Assembly (NCBI RefSeq): GCF_004101245.1
Contig: NZ_SCIN01000001.1
Location: 138,784-202,783 of the forward strand
Source of the DNA: Sphingomonas sp. UV9
GTDB taxonomy: Bacteria > Pseudomonadota > Alphaproteobacteria > Sphingomonadales > Sphingomonadaceae
Length of the DNA stretch: 64,000 nucleotides
Direction of reading: 5' to 3'
Shown here: piece by piece, positions 17,625 through 26,289 of the stretch
How the letters are laid out: each line of letters opens with the position of its first letter
Position numbering within the stretch: position 1 is the first letter of the stretch
Program-made: the position numbers and the translations under genes
The notes under the pieces: model-generated
Told to the model about the DNA's origin: nothing
Seen by the model: only the letters and a program-made list of their open reading frames with translations
The model's database searches: none

Positions 17625-19033
17625 AGGCGGTAGGCCCGGCGCGCAAGCCCGACGGTCAACTCCTGCGCGAGATCGGCGGCCTCCCAATCCGCCAGCCGGT
17701 GCTCGGCGACGAGGCGGGCGAGAAACGCACAGTCGACGCGGCGTGCGACGTCGTGGCGCGCGGGGATCGACAGGAACGCGCGCGTGTCGTCGTTGAACCC
17801 GACGGTGTTGTAGAAGCCGGCAGTCTCGGTCGTCATCTCGCGGAAGCGACGCATGCCCTCGGGTGAGTCGTGAAACCACCAGGCGGGCCCGAGCCGCAGG
17901 CAGGGATAATGACCGGCGAGCGGCGCGAGTTCACGCGCATAGGTGGATTCGTCGAGCGTGAAGAGAATGATGGTGAGGGTCGGGTCGTTGCCCACCACGT
18001 CGAGCATCGGGCGCAGGCCGTTGACGAAGTCGACACGGCCGGGAATGTCGGCGCCGCGGTCGCGTCCATGGCTGGCGAACAGGCGCGCGTTGTGATTGCG
18101 GACGCTGCCGGGATGGATCTGCATGACCATGCCGTCCTCGATCGACATGCGCGCCATCTCGGTCAGCATCTGCGCGCGGAACAGCTCGGCATCGGCAGGA
18201 ATCGGGTCGGGACGGATCACGCGCTCGAACAACGCCGCCGCGTTGCCCGCATCTAGGTTCGCGGTACGCGCGGTCGGGTGGCCGTGATCAGTCGCGGTCG
18301 CCCCCGCAGCGCGAAAGTCCGCGCGGCGCTTTCGGTGGGCGGCGAGATAGCCGGGCCAGGTCCAGACGTCCTCGCCGGTCAGGGCCGCGAACCGCTCCAT
18401 CGTCGGGTGGAACGCTTCGTGTTCGACGTCGATCACGCCATCGGGGCGGTAGGTCGTCACGACGCGGCCCGTCCAGCCCGAGTCGCGGATCGCGCGGTGC
18501 GCGTCGAGCGGATCGTCGGCGCCTTCGGTCGTCGCGAGAAATTCGATCCCGAACCGCTCGAACAGCGCACGCGGGCGAAAGGCGTCGGTCGCAAGACGCT
18601 CGGCGATGCCGTCGAAATACAGGTCGCTCGTCGAGGCATCCAGCGCCACGTCGAAACCCAGGACCTCGGCAAAGACGTGATCGAGCCACGCCTGCGACGG
18701 GGTGCCGCGAAACAGATGGTAATGACTGGCGAGCGTGCGCCAGGCTTGGCGCGGGTCGGTGTCGGGCACGCCCTCCCGTGACGGTACGCCCAGTCGATCA
18801 AGCGCGATGCCTTGGCTGTAGAGCATCCGGAACAGGTAGTGATCGGGCGCCAGCAACAGGGTGGTCGCGTCGCGCCACGGTTCGTTCGTCGCGAACCAGC
18901 GCGGATCGGTATGGCCATGCGGCGAGACGATCGGCAGCGTGGCGATCTCGGCATACAGCGCGCGCGCGATCGACCGCTGGTCCGGATCGCTGGAGAACAG
19001 TCGATCGGGCGATAGGCGAAGCGGGCGGCTCAC
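17621..19033 (-). CDS. uxaC: Glucuronate isomerase
   Basis: A 470-aa uronate isomerase converting D-glucuronate to D-fructuronate (or galacturonate to tagaturonate) in the cytoplasm. Amidohydrolase-fold features typical of UxaC are present: the SPHGHTDPRWFA metal motif near residue 37, HYHLFRG, QIHPGSVRNHN, and the C-terminal FNDDTRAFLSIPARHDVARR. Length matches the family. ATG 19033 overlaps the uxuA stop as ATGA and the gene's own stop overlaps the uxuB start, so the three enzymes are translationally coupled. Confidence 0.93.
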   Translation of the reverse strand: MSRPLRLSPDRLFSSDPDQRSIARALYAEIATLPIVSPHGHTDPRWFATNEPWRDATTLLLAPDHYLFRMLYSQGIALDRLGVPSREGVPDTDPRQAWRTLASHYHLFRGTPSQAWLDHVFAEVLGFDVALDASTSDLYFDGIAERLATDAFRPRALFERFGIEFLATTEGADDPLDAHRAIRDSGWTGRVVTTYRPDGVIDVEHEAFHPTMERFAALTGEDVWTWPGYLAAHRKRRADFRAAGATATDHGHPTARTANLDAGNAAALFERVIRPDPIPADAELFRAQMLTEMARMSIEDGMVMQIHPGSVRNHNARLFASHGRDRGADIPGRVDFVNGLRPMLDVVGNDPTLTIILFTLDESTYARELAPLAGHYPCLRLGPAWWFHDSPEGMRRFREMTTETAGFYNTVGFNDDTRAFLSIPARHDVARRVDCAFLARLVAEHRLADWEAADLAQELTVGLARRAYRL

Positions 19034-20217
19034 GCTTGTGCCGTCATATGCCGTGCCGCCATATGCGCGATCCCACGTTCCAGGCCACGCAGTTCGGCAA
19101 GCCCGCGCATACGCCCGAGCAGCGAATAACCTGGCAGCGTGTGCTTCGAGAGGTCGTCGAGCATCTGGTGGCCGTGATCTGGGCGCATCGGGATCGAACG
19201 CCCCTCGCGCGTCTGCAAAGTATGAATGGCGGCGACCAGCGTGGCTATGTCGGCGTCACCAGCGAGATGCGCGGCCTCATGGAAGGCGTCATCGGGTTCG
19301 CGCTGGACCGACCGCAGGTGAAGGAAGCCGATCCGATCGCCCAGCCGTTCGATCATGCCCGGCAGGTCGTTGTCCGCACGAGCGCCGAACGAACCGGCGC
19401 AGAAGCACAGGCCGTTGGAGGGGTTGGGCACCCGCGCGAACAGGGTTGTGACATCGGCCTCGGTACTGACCACGCGAGGCAGGCCGAACAACGCGAAGGG
19501 CGGGTCGTCGGGATGCACCACCAGCCGCATGCCGAGCTCGTCGGCCAGCGGGCAGACCGCCTCCAGGAATGCGATGTGATGAGCGCGAAGTCCCTCGGCA
19601 TCGATGGCGTCATACTGCGCCAGCGCGTCGCGGAACCGGTCGGCCGTGAAGGTCTCCTCGCTGCCGGGGAGACCGGCGATGATCGTCTTCTCGAGCAGGC
19701 GGCGTGCTTCCGTATCCATCCCGGCGAACCGGCGTTCGGCCCTCTCGACCAGCGCGGGGGAGTAATCATGTTCGGCGCCCGAGCGTCGCAGGATGTGGAT
19801 GTCGAAGACGGCCGCCGCTTCCAACTCGAAGCGGAGCGCGCGCGCGCCGTCGGGCATCGCCCAAGCCAGGTCGGTGCGTGTCCAGTCGATAACCGGCATG
19901 AAGTTATAGGTCACCGTGCGAATGTTGCACGCGGCCAGATTGGCCAGGCTTTGCCGATAATTGTCGATCAGCACATCCCAGTCGGTACCGCGTGTCTTGA
20001 TTGCTTCGTGCACCGGCAGGCTCTCGACCACCGACCAAACAAGCCCGGCCGCCTCGATCTCGGCTTGGCGCATGGCGATCGCATCCCGCGGCCAGACCTC
20101 GCCATTGGCGATCTCGTGCAGTGCGGTCACGATGCCGCTTGCGCCGGCCTGGCGAATATCGCGCAACGTTACCGGATCGGAGGGACCGAACCAACGCATC
20201 GTCTCAATCATTGACAC
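19030..20217 (-). CDS. uxuA: Mannonate dehydratase
   Basis: A 395-aa enzyme dehydrating D-mannonate to 2-keto-3-deoxy-D-gluconate, the last step before KDG kinase. Characteristic segments are MRWFGPSDPVTLRDIRQAG, VTYNFMPVIDWTRTDL, MRLVVHPDDPPFALFGLPR, GLCFCAGSFGA, FLHLRSVQRE and the final PMRPDHGHQML. Length equals the E. coli protein. It is the first gene of the operon; a GntR-type operator candidate lies about 95 bp upstream. ATG 20217 is used, but ATG 20211 is also possible. Confidence 0.93.
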   Translation of the reverse strand: MSMIETMRWFGPSDPVTLRDIRQAGASGIVTALHEIANGEVWPRDAIAMRQAEIEAAGLVWSVVESLPVHEAIKTRGTDWDVLIDNYRQSLANLAACNIRTVTYNFMPVIDWTRTDLAWAMPDGARALRFELEAAAVFDIHILRRSGAEHDYSPALVERAERRFAGMDTEARRLLEKTIIAGLPGSEETFTADRFRDALAQYDAIDAEGLRAHHIAFLEAVCPLADELGMRLVVHPDDPPFALFGLPRVVSTEADVTTLFARVPNPSNGLCFCAGSFGARADNDLPGMIERLGDRIGFLHLRSVQREPDDAFHEAAHLAGDADIATLVAAIHTLQTREGRSIPMRPDHGHQMLDDLSKHTLPGYSLLGRMRGLAELRGLERGIAHMAARHMTAQA

Positions 20218-20310
20218 CCGGCTTCCTCTCTCGGTTGCGCGAACCTTACGGTCAGCTGCAGTGCATGCCTGTTTAGCAATCCCAAATCTATTAGGCCAGA
20301 TATGATAAAG

Positions 20311-20321
20311 CGGTCAGGCCA
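20311..20321 (-). promoter_or_regulatory. Candidate GntR/FCD operator upstream of uxuA
   Basis: Read on the minus strand the site is TGGCCTGACCG, close to the TGGTNNNACCA pattern bound by FCD-subfamily GntR proteins such as FadR, PdhR and UxuR. It is 94 bp before the uxuA start, on the promoter side. A partial second copy (TGGCC) lies at 20292-20300. A related site precedes the DUF1080 operon. Assignment to the regulator encoded at 23810-24556 is inference. Confidence 0.45.
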
Positions 20322-20426
20322 ATTTATAGGACGTTTCCGTTGGCTGGGTGATCGGGAAACCGCGCTGAGTCGGCGACCAGTACAGCCCGCGAAGATCGCC
20401 GCTGATACGCGCGGGGATAGAAAATC

Positions 20427-20456
20427 GGGTGCGCCGCGATATCGTGCGGCGCACCC
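20427..20456 (-). terminator. Rho-independent terminator of the TonB receptor gene
   Basis: A perfect 11-bp stem, GGGTGCGCCGC paired with GCGGCGCACCC, with an 8-base loop. On the minus strand it is followed by a short T-run (GATTTT). It lies 59 bp past the stop of the receptor gene at 20515 and ahead of the uxuA promoter region, so it separates the two transcription units. Confidence 0.8.
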
Positions 20457-20514
20457 CTAGTTTGACGACGTCGGCAATGGGGAGCGCCGATGTCGATCGG
20501 GGAAACTTGAGTAT

Positions 20515-23500
20515 TCAGAACTGGAAATTGACCGCCAAAGCGTAGGTGCGGCCGAAATAGGAGGTGTAAAGGGGGTCTTGGCGTGTCGTGTCTACGGTCA
20601 GGCGGTTGGTCTCGTTCGTGATGTTGGAGACCTCGGCGATCAGCTTGATATGTTCGTTGAGGTTGTACGAGGCGGAGGCGTCGACGAAGATCGAACTGGC
20701 GTTCGAGGTCGAATCCGCATCGACCGAGCCGCTTGGAACCGCCGTCAGGAACGCCGAGCGGTAGTTCACCGTCGAGCGGATGCTGAACTTGTCGTCCTCG
20801 TAATACAGCGTCCCGCTCGCCGTTTCCGGCGACAGGCCGACCAGCGGCGCGGTGCGCGAAAGCGTCGGCGATATGACGTAATCGATGTTCGAACGGACCC
20901 GCGTGAAGTTGCCGAGGGCGCCGAAATTCTTCAACACGCCCGGCAGGAAGGTGAAGGGCAACTGGACGTTCACCTCGAACCCGCGCAGCGGCCCGCCTTG
21001 GGTGTTGTTGCTGCGCTGAACCGTGAACACGTCGGTCGGGCGCAGCTGCGTACCGTTGAGCAGAGTCAGCGGCAGGCCGATGTCCTGGAAGGCGACAGCC
21101 TGGCTCGTCGTCTGGATGTAGCTTTCGATGTTCTTGTAGAAATACGCGACCGAAATCAGCGAACCCTTGGCGAAATACCATTCGAGCGCCGCATCGAACG
21201 TGTTGGCACGGATCGGCTCGAGGAACGGGTTGCTGAAGGATGCGGTCTGGATGACGAGGTTCGCGGAGCCTGCGGGGATCAACTGGCCGTACGCCGGCCG
21301 TGACATGACACGGGCGACCGAAGCGCGCGCGATCAGTTCCGGCGTGATGTCCAGCGCGAGGTTCGCCGACGGCAGCCAGTCGTCATAGCTGCGGCCGACC
21401 TCCGATATCACGAAACGCGACGGGTAGAGCGACCCGGCAGGTGCCGCCGAGGTGATTGGGCCATAGGTGTCGAGGCTGGTATGGACGTAGCGGACGCCGG
21501 CATCACCGCGCAGCGCGAAGGGCAGGGAATTGGCGGTGTTGAACTTCACCATGGCGTAGCCCGAGCCGTATTTCTCGTAGACGCCGCCAAACGTGCCCTT
21601 TGCGCATTCGAGGCTGCAATAGACATAGCTGTCGAGGCCGACCGCATCGCGGAACTTCTCCGGATCGATCGAGACGAAATCCTGCAACAGGCCGTCCAGA
21701 TTGCTGCCCACGCCCTTGGTCACGGTGGTCAAGCTTGCGAGCGTGACGCCCGCCGGCAGTTCGAGCGGCGTGTTGGTGGCAAGCTGACGCTCACGCGCGG
21801 TATATTTGTTCGTGCGATACTGGCCGCCGACCTGAATCGTGAAGTCGGGTGCGGCCTCCCATTCGCCGTTGAGTTCGAACGTCTTGCTGGTGATCGTGTT
21901 GCGGCGGATGAAATTCGACAGCTGTCCGCGCTGGTCGCCGTTCGCGAGCGGGGGGCCGTATTGGAACAGCGCAGGATTGGTCGCGTCGATCCCGTAGCCG
22001 ATCTTGGGAATGTCGGGATTGTCGCGGAAATCGATCGAGAAATCGCGCGTGTCGTTCGCATCGATCGCGACTTGCAGGCGATCCACGTCGAGCCGCGACT
22101 GGTTGATCCCGGCCAGGCCATAGACCCGGACGGTGTCCGAGAAGCGGTGGTCGAAGTTCAGATTGACCTGCCGATAGGTCGAGGTGAATTTTTCCTGCTG
22201 CATCTCCGAGCGCAAGTCGACGCCGTCGAATAGACCGTGAACCAGCGACCCGTTGTCATCGACCTCGATCTCGCGGACCGACGTCAGGGGCTGGCCATTG
22301 TTGGAGATCGCGCGTCCGAACGACCGTGCATCGAAATACGTGTCGAGCCGGTCGACCTTGAACCGCGAATACAGGCCATCGAGCGATATATCGGTATTGT
22401 CGCTGGGCTTCCATTGCAGCGTCAAGGTGCCGGCGAGCCGCTCCTGATCCTGGCTGCTCTTCACTGGGCGTGGCAGGCGCGGCAGGTAGACGCCGCCGCC
22501 CGGACGACCGTTCACCCCGGTCCGGCTCATGATGTAATCATAGGCGGCGGCGTTGCCGGTGCGGGGATTGCCGGTGCTGCAATTGTTGGCGTCAGCGCCG
22601 ATCGCCGAGCCGTTGGGCTGGGTGTAGCCGGCGAGGGGGCTGTTCGTCGCCGCACCGCGATAGGTGTAGCCTACGGGCGTGCAGAACGGGAAGATCACGC
22701 CGGCGTTCGGGGTGCCGGCGGGCTGCGCCTGGCCATAGACCGTGGTTGGCACGACATCGACCGCCGAATAGGCATATTCATCGATACGCCGCTTCGAATA
22801 GGCGACGCTGCCGAGAATGCCGAACGTATCGCCGAACTTCTTGGAAACGAGCGCGGACAGGCGCGGATCGACCTTCTTGCTGATATCGTTGTAGATACCG
22901 CGCGCGGTGCCGGTGAGGACGAAATCCTTTTTCTGGTCGAACGGCTTGGGCGCGCGAAGATCGACGGTCGCGCCGAGCGACCCTTCCTCGACATCCGCCG
23001 ACAGCGTCTTGCGCACCGACAAGGCCGAGAAGATCTCGGTCGGGAAGGTCACGAAATCGAACGAGCGGCCGGTCGCGACGCCGCCGCGGATGTCGCTGCC
23101 GCTGACCTGCGACACGCCTTCCATGCCGTTGATGCGTACCCGCGTGAATTGCGAGCCGAGGCCGCGGACCGAGATGTTGCGGCCCTCGCCGCCATCACCG
23201 CGCGACAGCGCGACGCCGGGGATGCGCTGCATCGACTCGGCGAGGTTGGAGTCGGGGAACTTGCCGATGTCCTCCGCGACGATGCTGTCGATCGCGGCGG
23301 TTTCGTTGCGTTTCTGGTTCAGGGCATTGTTCAGCGCGGCGCGAAACCCGGTCACGACAATATCGGCATTCTCTGTGTCCGCAGCCTGCGACGGATCGGC
23401 GGGATTAGAGGGGGCGGCGGGATCAGGTGGGCTCGTCTGACTGTCCGCCGGCTGCGGCATCTGGCTGCCCGCAGTCTGCTGGGCCATGACAGGCGCGGCG

Positions 23501-23565
23501 ATGAATAGGCTGACGATGCTCGTCGAGATAAGCAGTTTCCGCTTATCGAAGCTCTTACGGCTCAA
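20515..23565 (-). CDS. TonB-dependent receptor of the uronate locus
   Basis: A 1016-aa outer-membrane active transporter. It has a Sec signal (LLISTSIVSLFIAAPVMA-QQ), a Pro/Asp-rich linker, and a TonB box-like DIVVTGFRAAL near residue 68. A plug domain follows (IVAEDIGKFPDSNLAESMQRIPGVALSR cut here into its motifs DIGKFPDSN and RIPGVALSR; ISVRGLGSQFTRVRINGM) and a beta-barrel ending in aromatic YALAVNFQF. The IGKFPDSNLAESMQRIPGV type is common in sphingomonad and Caulobacter glycan receptors. Location between the uronate operon and a GntR regulator suggests it imports uronate-containing oligosaccharides. It is probably controlled by the sites at 23692-23719. Confidence 0.92.
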   Translation of the reverse strand: MSRKSFDKRKLLISTSIVSLFIAAPVMAQQTAGSQMPQPADSQTSPPDPAAPSNPADPSQAADTENADIVVTGFRAALNNALNQKRNETAAIDSIVAEDIGKFPDSNLAESMQRIPGVALSRGDGGEGRNISVRGLGSQFTRVRINGMEGVSQVSGSDIRGGVATGRSFDFVTFPTEIFSALSVRKTLSADVEEGSLGATVDLRAPKPFDQKKDFVLTGTARGIYNDISKKVDPRLSALVSKKFGDTFGILGSVAYSKRRIDEYAYSAVDVVPTTVYGQAQPAGTPNAGVIFPFCTPVGYTYRGAATNSPLAGYTQPNGSAIGADANNCSTGNPRTGNAAAYDYIMSRTGVNGRPGGGVYLPRLPRPVKSSQDQERLAGTLTLQWKPSDNTDISLDGLYSRFKVDRLDTYFDARSFGRAISNNGQPLTSVREIEVDDNGSLVHGLFDGVDLRSEMQQEKFTSTYRQVNLNFDHRFSDTVRVYGLAGINQSRLDVDRLQVAIDANDTRDFSIDFRDNPDIPKIGYGIDATNPALFQYGPPLANGDQRGQLSNFIRRNTITSKTFELNGEWEAAPDFTIQVGGQYRTNKYTARERQLATNTPLELPAGVTLASLTTVTKGVGSNLDGLLQDFVSIDPEKFRDAVGLDSYVYCSLECAKGTFGGVYEKYGSGYAMVKFNTANSLPFALRGDAGVRYVHTSLDTYGPITSAAPAGSLYPSRFVISEVGRSYDDWLPSANLALDITPELIARASVARVMSRPAYGQLIPAGSANLVIQTASFSNPFLEPIRANTFDAALEWYFAKGSLISVAYFYKNIESYIQTTSQAVAFQDIGLPLTLLNGTQLRPTDVFTVQRSNNTQGGPLRGFEVNVQLPFTFLPGVLKNFGALGNFTRVRSNIDYVISPTLSRTAPLVGLSPETASGTLYYEDDKFSIRSTVNYRSAFLTAVPSGSVDADSTSNASSIFVDASASYNLNEHIKLIAEVSNITNETNRLTVDTTRQDPLYTSYFGRTYALAVNFQF

Positions 23566-23691
23566 AGACCCTCTCCCGATAGGCCGGGCGCGCCGAATTG
23601 ACGCTGTCCGACATTTTGCCGCCTTAGTTTTCTAAGGTCGGCGTAATTCGTCAGGTATCATCGCGATTTTAATATGACAATGCTGAATCAT

Positions 23692-23719
23692 TTGGTCAGG
23701 CAGATTGTTTGACGACCAA
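23692..23719. promoter_or_regulatory. Split inverted repeat upstream of TonB receptor, candidate GntR site
   Basis: TTGGTC at 23692-23697 and GACCAA at 23714-23719 form an inverted repeat separated by 16 bases. The half-sites match those of the TGGTNNNACCA operator type. It is 127-154 bp before the receptor start codon at 23565. The unusual spacing suggests either two half-sites each completed imperfectly or looping between dimers; this is a weaker candidate than the site at 24693. Confidence 0.35.
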
Positions 23720-23809
23720 CTTGCAGCATCAGCGCTGATGGAGTCAGGAGAGGCTCGAATTTGGTTGTGGGGGCTTGGTAGCAGTCGGGGCAGGTGAGTC
23801 CCTGTCCGG

Positions 23810-24556
23810 TCAGACCGAGCGGCGGGCCAGGGCGCGTCGGCGCTGGTCGGTCGCCGCGCGCGCGCGCTCGACGGCTTCGGTCTCGGTAACGTCGAGCAGG
23901 TGGTCGATCACGCGCGCAAGATGATCGCGCATCGCGTTGCGCGCGTCGACCGGCGAGCGGGCCTCCAGCGCACTGAGAATCCGACCATGTTCGATCATGC
24001 GGTTCTCGGTACCGAGGCTTCCGGCCTTCGCCAGCACTTTGCGCGCGAGCGGCGAGCGGAACCGCATGTCCCAGAAATCGGTGACGGCCGAGATGATCAC
24101 GGCGTTACCCGTCGCCTCCGCGATCGCGATGTGGAATCGGCGATCGGCGTCTTCGGCCGCCACCGTGTCGTCCTGATCCATCTCCGCCAATATGCCGCGC
24201 AATTCCAGCAACTGCTGCTCGTTTATCTCGGTTGCGGCGACGGCGGCGACCTCGCCTTCGAGGAGACGGCGCGCCTCGGTGATCTCGAACGCGCCGATGT
24301 CGAGTTCCTGTTCCGAGTCGTTCGACGAGGATGCCAGCACGAACACGCCCGATCCCTTGCGGGCCTCGACCATGCCCTTCATCTCGAGCGCGATCATCGC
24401 CTCGCGGATCGTCGGCCGGCTGACCTTGAACCGCTCGGTCAGGTCGCGTTCGGCGGGCAGACGGGCGCCAACCTGGTATACGCCGTTCGCGATGTCTGTG
24501 ATGATCGCCTGTACGATCTTGCGGTAGAGTTTACCGCCGCCTTCAGCGCCTTGCAT
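23810..24556 (-). CDS. GntR-family regulator, FCD (FadR/UxuR) subfamily
   Basis: A 248-aa transcription factor. The winged-helix DNA-binding domain is at residues about 8-75 (GARLPAERDLTERFKVSRPTIREAMIALE). The all-helical FCD ligand domain follows with its metal/ligand residues in ADRRFHIAIAEATGN and the MRDHL segment near the C-terminus. Family members respond to sugar acids or organic acids. Position between the uronate genes and the DUF1080 operon, plus matching operator-like sites beside both, suggests that it represses both and is released by a uronate intermediate. The exact ligand is unknown. Confidence 0.88.
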   Translation of the reverse strand: MQGAEGGGKLYRKIVQAIITDIANGVYQVGARLPAERDLTERFKVSRPTIREAMIALEMKGMVEARKGSGVFVLASSSNDSEQELDIGAFEITEARRLLEGEVAAVAATEINEQQLLELRGILAEMDQDDTVAAEDADRRFHIAIAEATGNAVIISAVTDFWDMRFRSPLARKVLAKAGSLGTENRMIEHGRILSALEARSPVDARNAMRDHLARVIDHLLDVTETEAVERARAATDQRRRALARRSV

Positions 24557-24692
24557 TGCGTTCCTCGTTCGATGCGCGACCGTCCGAACGTCGGCGCTGC
24601 TCCCTACATCGCCCTGCGTGGCGCAGCGTCAAGTCCTGTCGAGCCGAAAAGCACCGGGTTGCCTGATAATAATGCCTTACAATCCTGTTGCA

Positions 24693-24707
24693 TGTGGCCC
24701 GACCACA
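24693..24707. promoter_or_regulatory. Candidate GntR/FCD operator upstream of the DUF1080 operon
   Basis: TGTGGCCCGACCACA is a 15-bp palindrome with a single mismatched pair, matching TGGTNNNACCA in all but one position. It sits in the 279-bp divergent region between the GntR gene (start 24556) and the DUF1080 gene (start 24836), so it could serve autoregulation and control of the oxidoreductase operon. It is the best-formed of the related sites in the window. Confidence 0.55.
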
Positions 24708-24835
24708 ATTTAGGGTCGGTTCAGGAGAGGCCGTACGACAGTGTACATGTCGGCGGTGAACGATGTGAGACAACCGGATTCGTCCGGAGAGGGTCGCCCA
24801 ACCCGCGCTCGCAGAAAAGAGAAAAGGGGAGGCGG

Positions 24836-26275
24836 ATGGCTCGAGCGCTCGCAATTCTGACCTTGGCGGCGGCGCCATTGATGACGCAGACATCGGTGTA
24901 TGCTGCACCCCCGGGTCCTGCAGCATCGGCGCAGCAATCCGCCACCAACCAGGCAGGCACCAACCAGGCAAAGGCGCCGTGGCGCGACGTGACCCCGCGC
25001 GAAGGGCTCGCCGGCTGGCGGGCGACCGGCGGCAAGGCAAGCTATGCGTTCGAGAATGGCGAGCTGATCGGGCGCGCCGAGCCGGGCAAGACCAACAGCT
25101 GGCTCGTGTCCGAGGCGCAATATGGCGACTTCATCATCGAGTTCGACGCGAAGACCGATCCGGCGCTCAATTCCGGCATGATGATCCGCGGCCAGAGCCG
25201 ATCGGATTACCGCGACGGCGTGGTGCACGGATATCAGGCCGAGATCGATCCGTCGTCGCGCCGCTGGAGTGCCGGGCTGTACGACGAGCAGCGGCGGCAG
25301 TGGCTCTATACGCTGGGTCGTAACGAGGCGGCACGCCAGACCTTCCGCTCGGGTGACTGGAACCACTATCGTGTCGAGGCGATCGGCAACCGCCTGCGAA
25401 CGTGGATCAACGGCGTGCCTGCCGCCGATGTGGTCGACGACGTCGACGCACGCGGTTTCATCGCCTTCCAGGTCCACGCCATTCCCGATGCGGAGGCTGC
25501 ACGGCATCCCGAAGTGCGGTTCCGCAAGGTCCGCATGATCACCGAGGCGCCGGCGCGGTTCGCAATGCCCGCAACGGGGCTTCCCGAGCAGGGATGGCTG
25601 ACCAACCGCCTGTCCGAGGGCGAGCAGCGCGCGGGTTGGAAATTGCTGTGGGACGGGAAGACCGGTGCCGGCTGGCGTAGCGTCAAAGGCCAGAAGTTTC
25701 CGGCATCGGGCTGGTCGATGGCCGACGGCGCGTTGCGCGTCGAGGGCGGCGGGGGCGGCGGCGGGGGCGATATCGCGACGACCCGCGACTACCGCGATTT
25801 CGAACTGTCGATCGATTTCAAACTGACGCCCGGCGCCAATAGCGGGATCAAGTATTTCGTCGATGCGGGCCTGCTCAAAAAGGGCGAGTCGATCGGTCTG
25901 GAATATCAGTTGCTCGACGACGAGCGGCATCCCGATGCCAAGATGGGGCGCGACGGCAACCGGACGCTCGGGTCGCTCTACGACCTGATCGCGGCGAAGA
26001 ACCTGTCGGATCCCGACAGCCCGGGCAAACGGATCAATCCGCCGGGCTCCTGGAACCGCGCGGTGATCGTCGTGCGGGGCGCGCATGTCGAGCATTGGCT
26101 GAACGGCTTCAAGATGGTCGAATACGACCGTGGATCGCCGGCCTTCCGCGCGCTGGTGGCGCAGAGCAAATATGCCGGTGTGCCCGGTTTCGGCGAGGGC
26201 AAGCAGGGACCGATCCTGCTGCAGGATCACGGCGACCGGGTGGAATTCCGGTCGATCAAGTTGCGCGAACTCTGA
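24836..26275 (+). CDS. Secreted protein with two DUF1080 (3-keto-disaccharide hydrolase-type) domains
   Basis: A 479-aa exported protein. The signal peptide MARALAILTLAAAPLM...VYA is followed by two concanavalin-like DUF1080 domains. The first (about residues 45-235) contains LAGWRATGGKASYAFENGELIG and GDFIIEFDAKTDPALNSGMM; the second (about 260-478) contains WKLLWDGKTGAGWRSVKG, DFELSIDFKLTPGANSGI and HRVEF-like DHGDRVEFRSI. A poly-Gly run splits the second. DUF1080 proteins act on 3-keto-glycosides as hydrolases or lyases. ATG 24836 has an excellent GGGGAGG site. It heads an operon with three Tat-exported oxidoreductases, which would supply the keto-sugars in the periplasm. Confidence 0.88.
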   Translation: MARALAILTLAAAPLMTQTSVYAAPPGPAASAQQSATNQAGTNQAKAPWRDVTPREGLAGWRATGGKASYAFENGELIGRAEPGKTNSWLVSEAQYGDFIIEFDAKTDPALNSGMMIRGQSRSDYRDGVVHGYQAEIDPSSRRWSAGLYDEQRRQWLYTLGRNEAARQTFRSGDWNHYRVEAIGNRLRTWINGVPAADVVDDVDARGFIAFQVHAIPDAEAARHPEVRFRKVRMITEAPARFAMPATGLPEQGWLTNRLSEGEQRAGWKLLWDGKTGAGWRSVKGQKFPASGWSMADGALRVEGGGGGGGGDIATTRDYRDFELSIDFKLTPGANSGIKYFVDAGLLKKGESIGLEYQLLDDERHPDAKMGRDGNRTLGSLYDLIAAKNLSDPDSPGKRINPPGSWNRAVIVVRGAHVEHWLNGFKMVEYDRGSPAFRALVAQSKYAGVPGFGEGKQGPILLQDHGDRVEFRSIKLREL

Positions 26276-26289
26276 AGGGGGATGGATCG

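Noticed and set aside
23807-23817. Perfect palindrome CGGTCAGACCG resembling the GntR site
   Set aside because: It lies at the very 3' end of the gntR coding sequence and is explained by the codons for the last residues and stop; no promoter there is expected.
24836-26275. Double DUF1080 gene as an assembly duplication
   Set aside because: The two domains differ clearly in sequence, so this is an old fusion or duplication, not a copy error.
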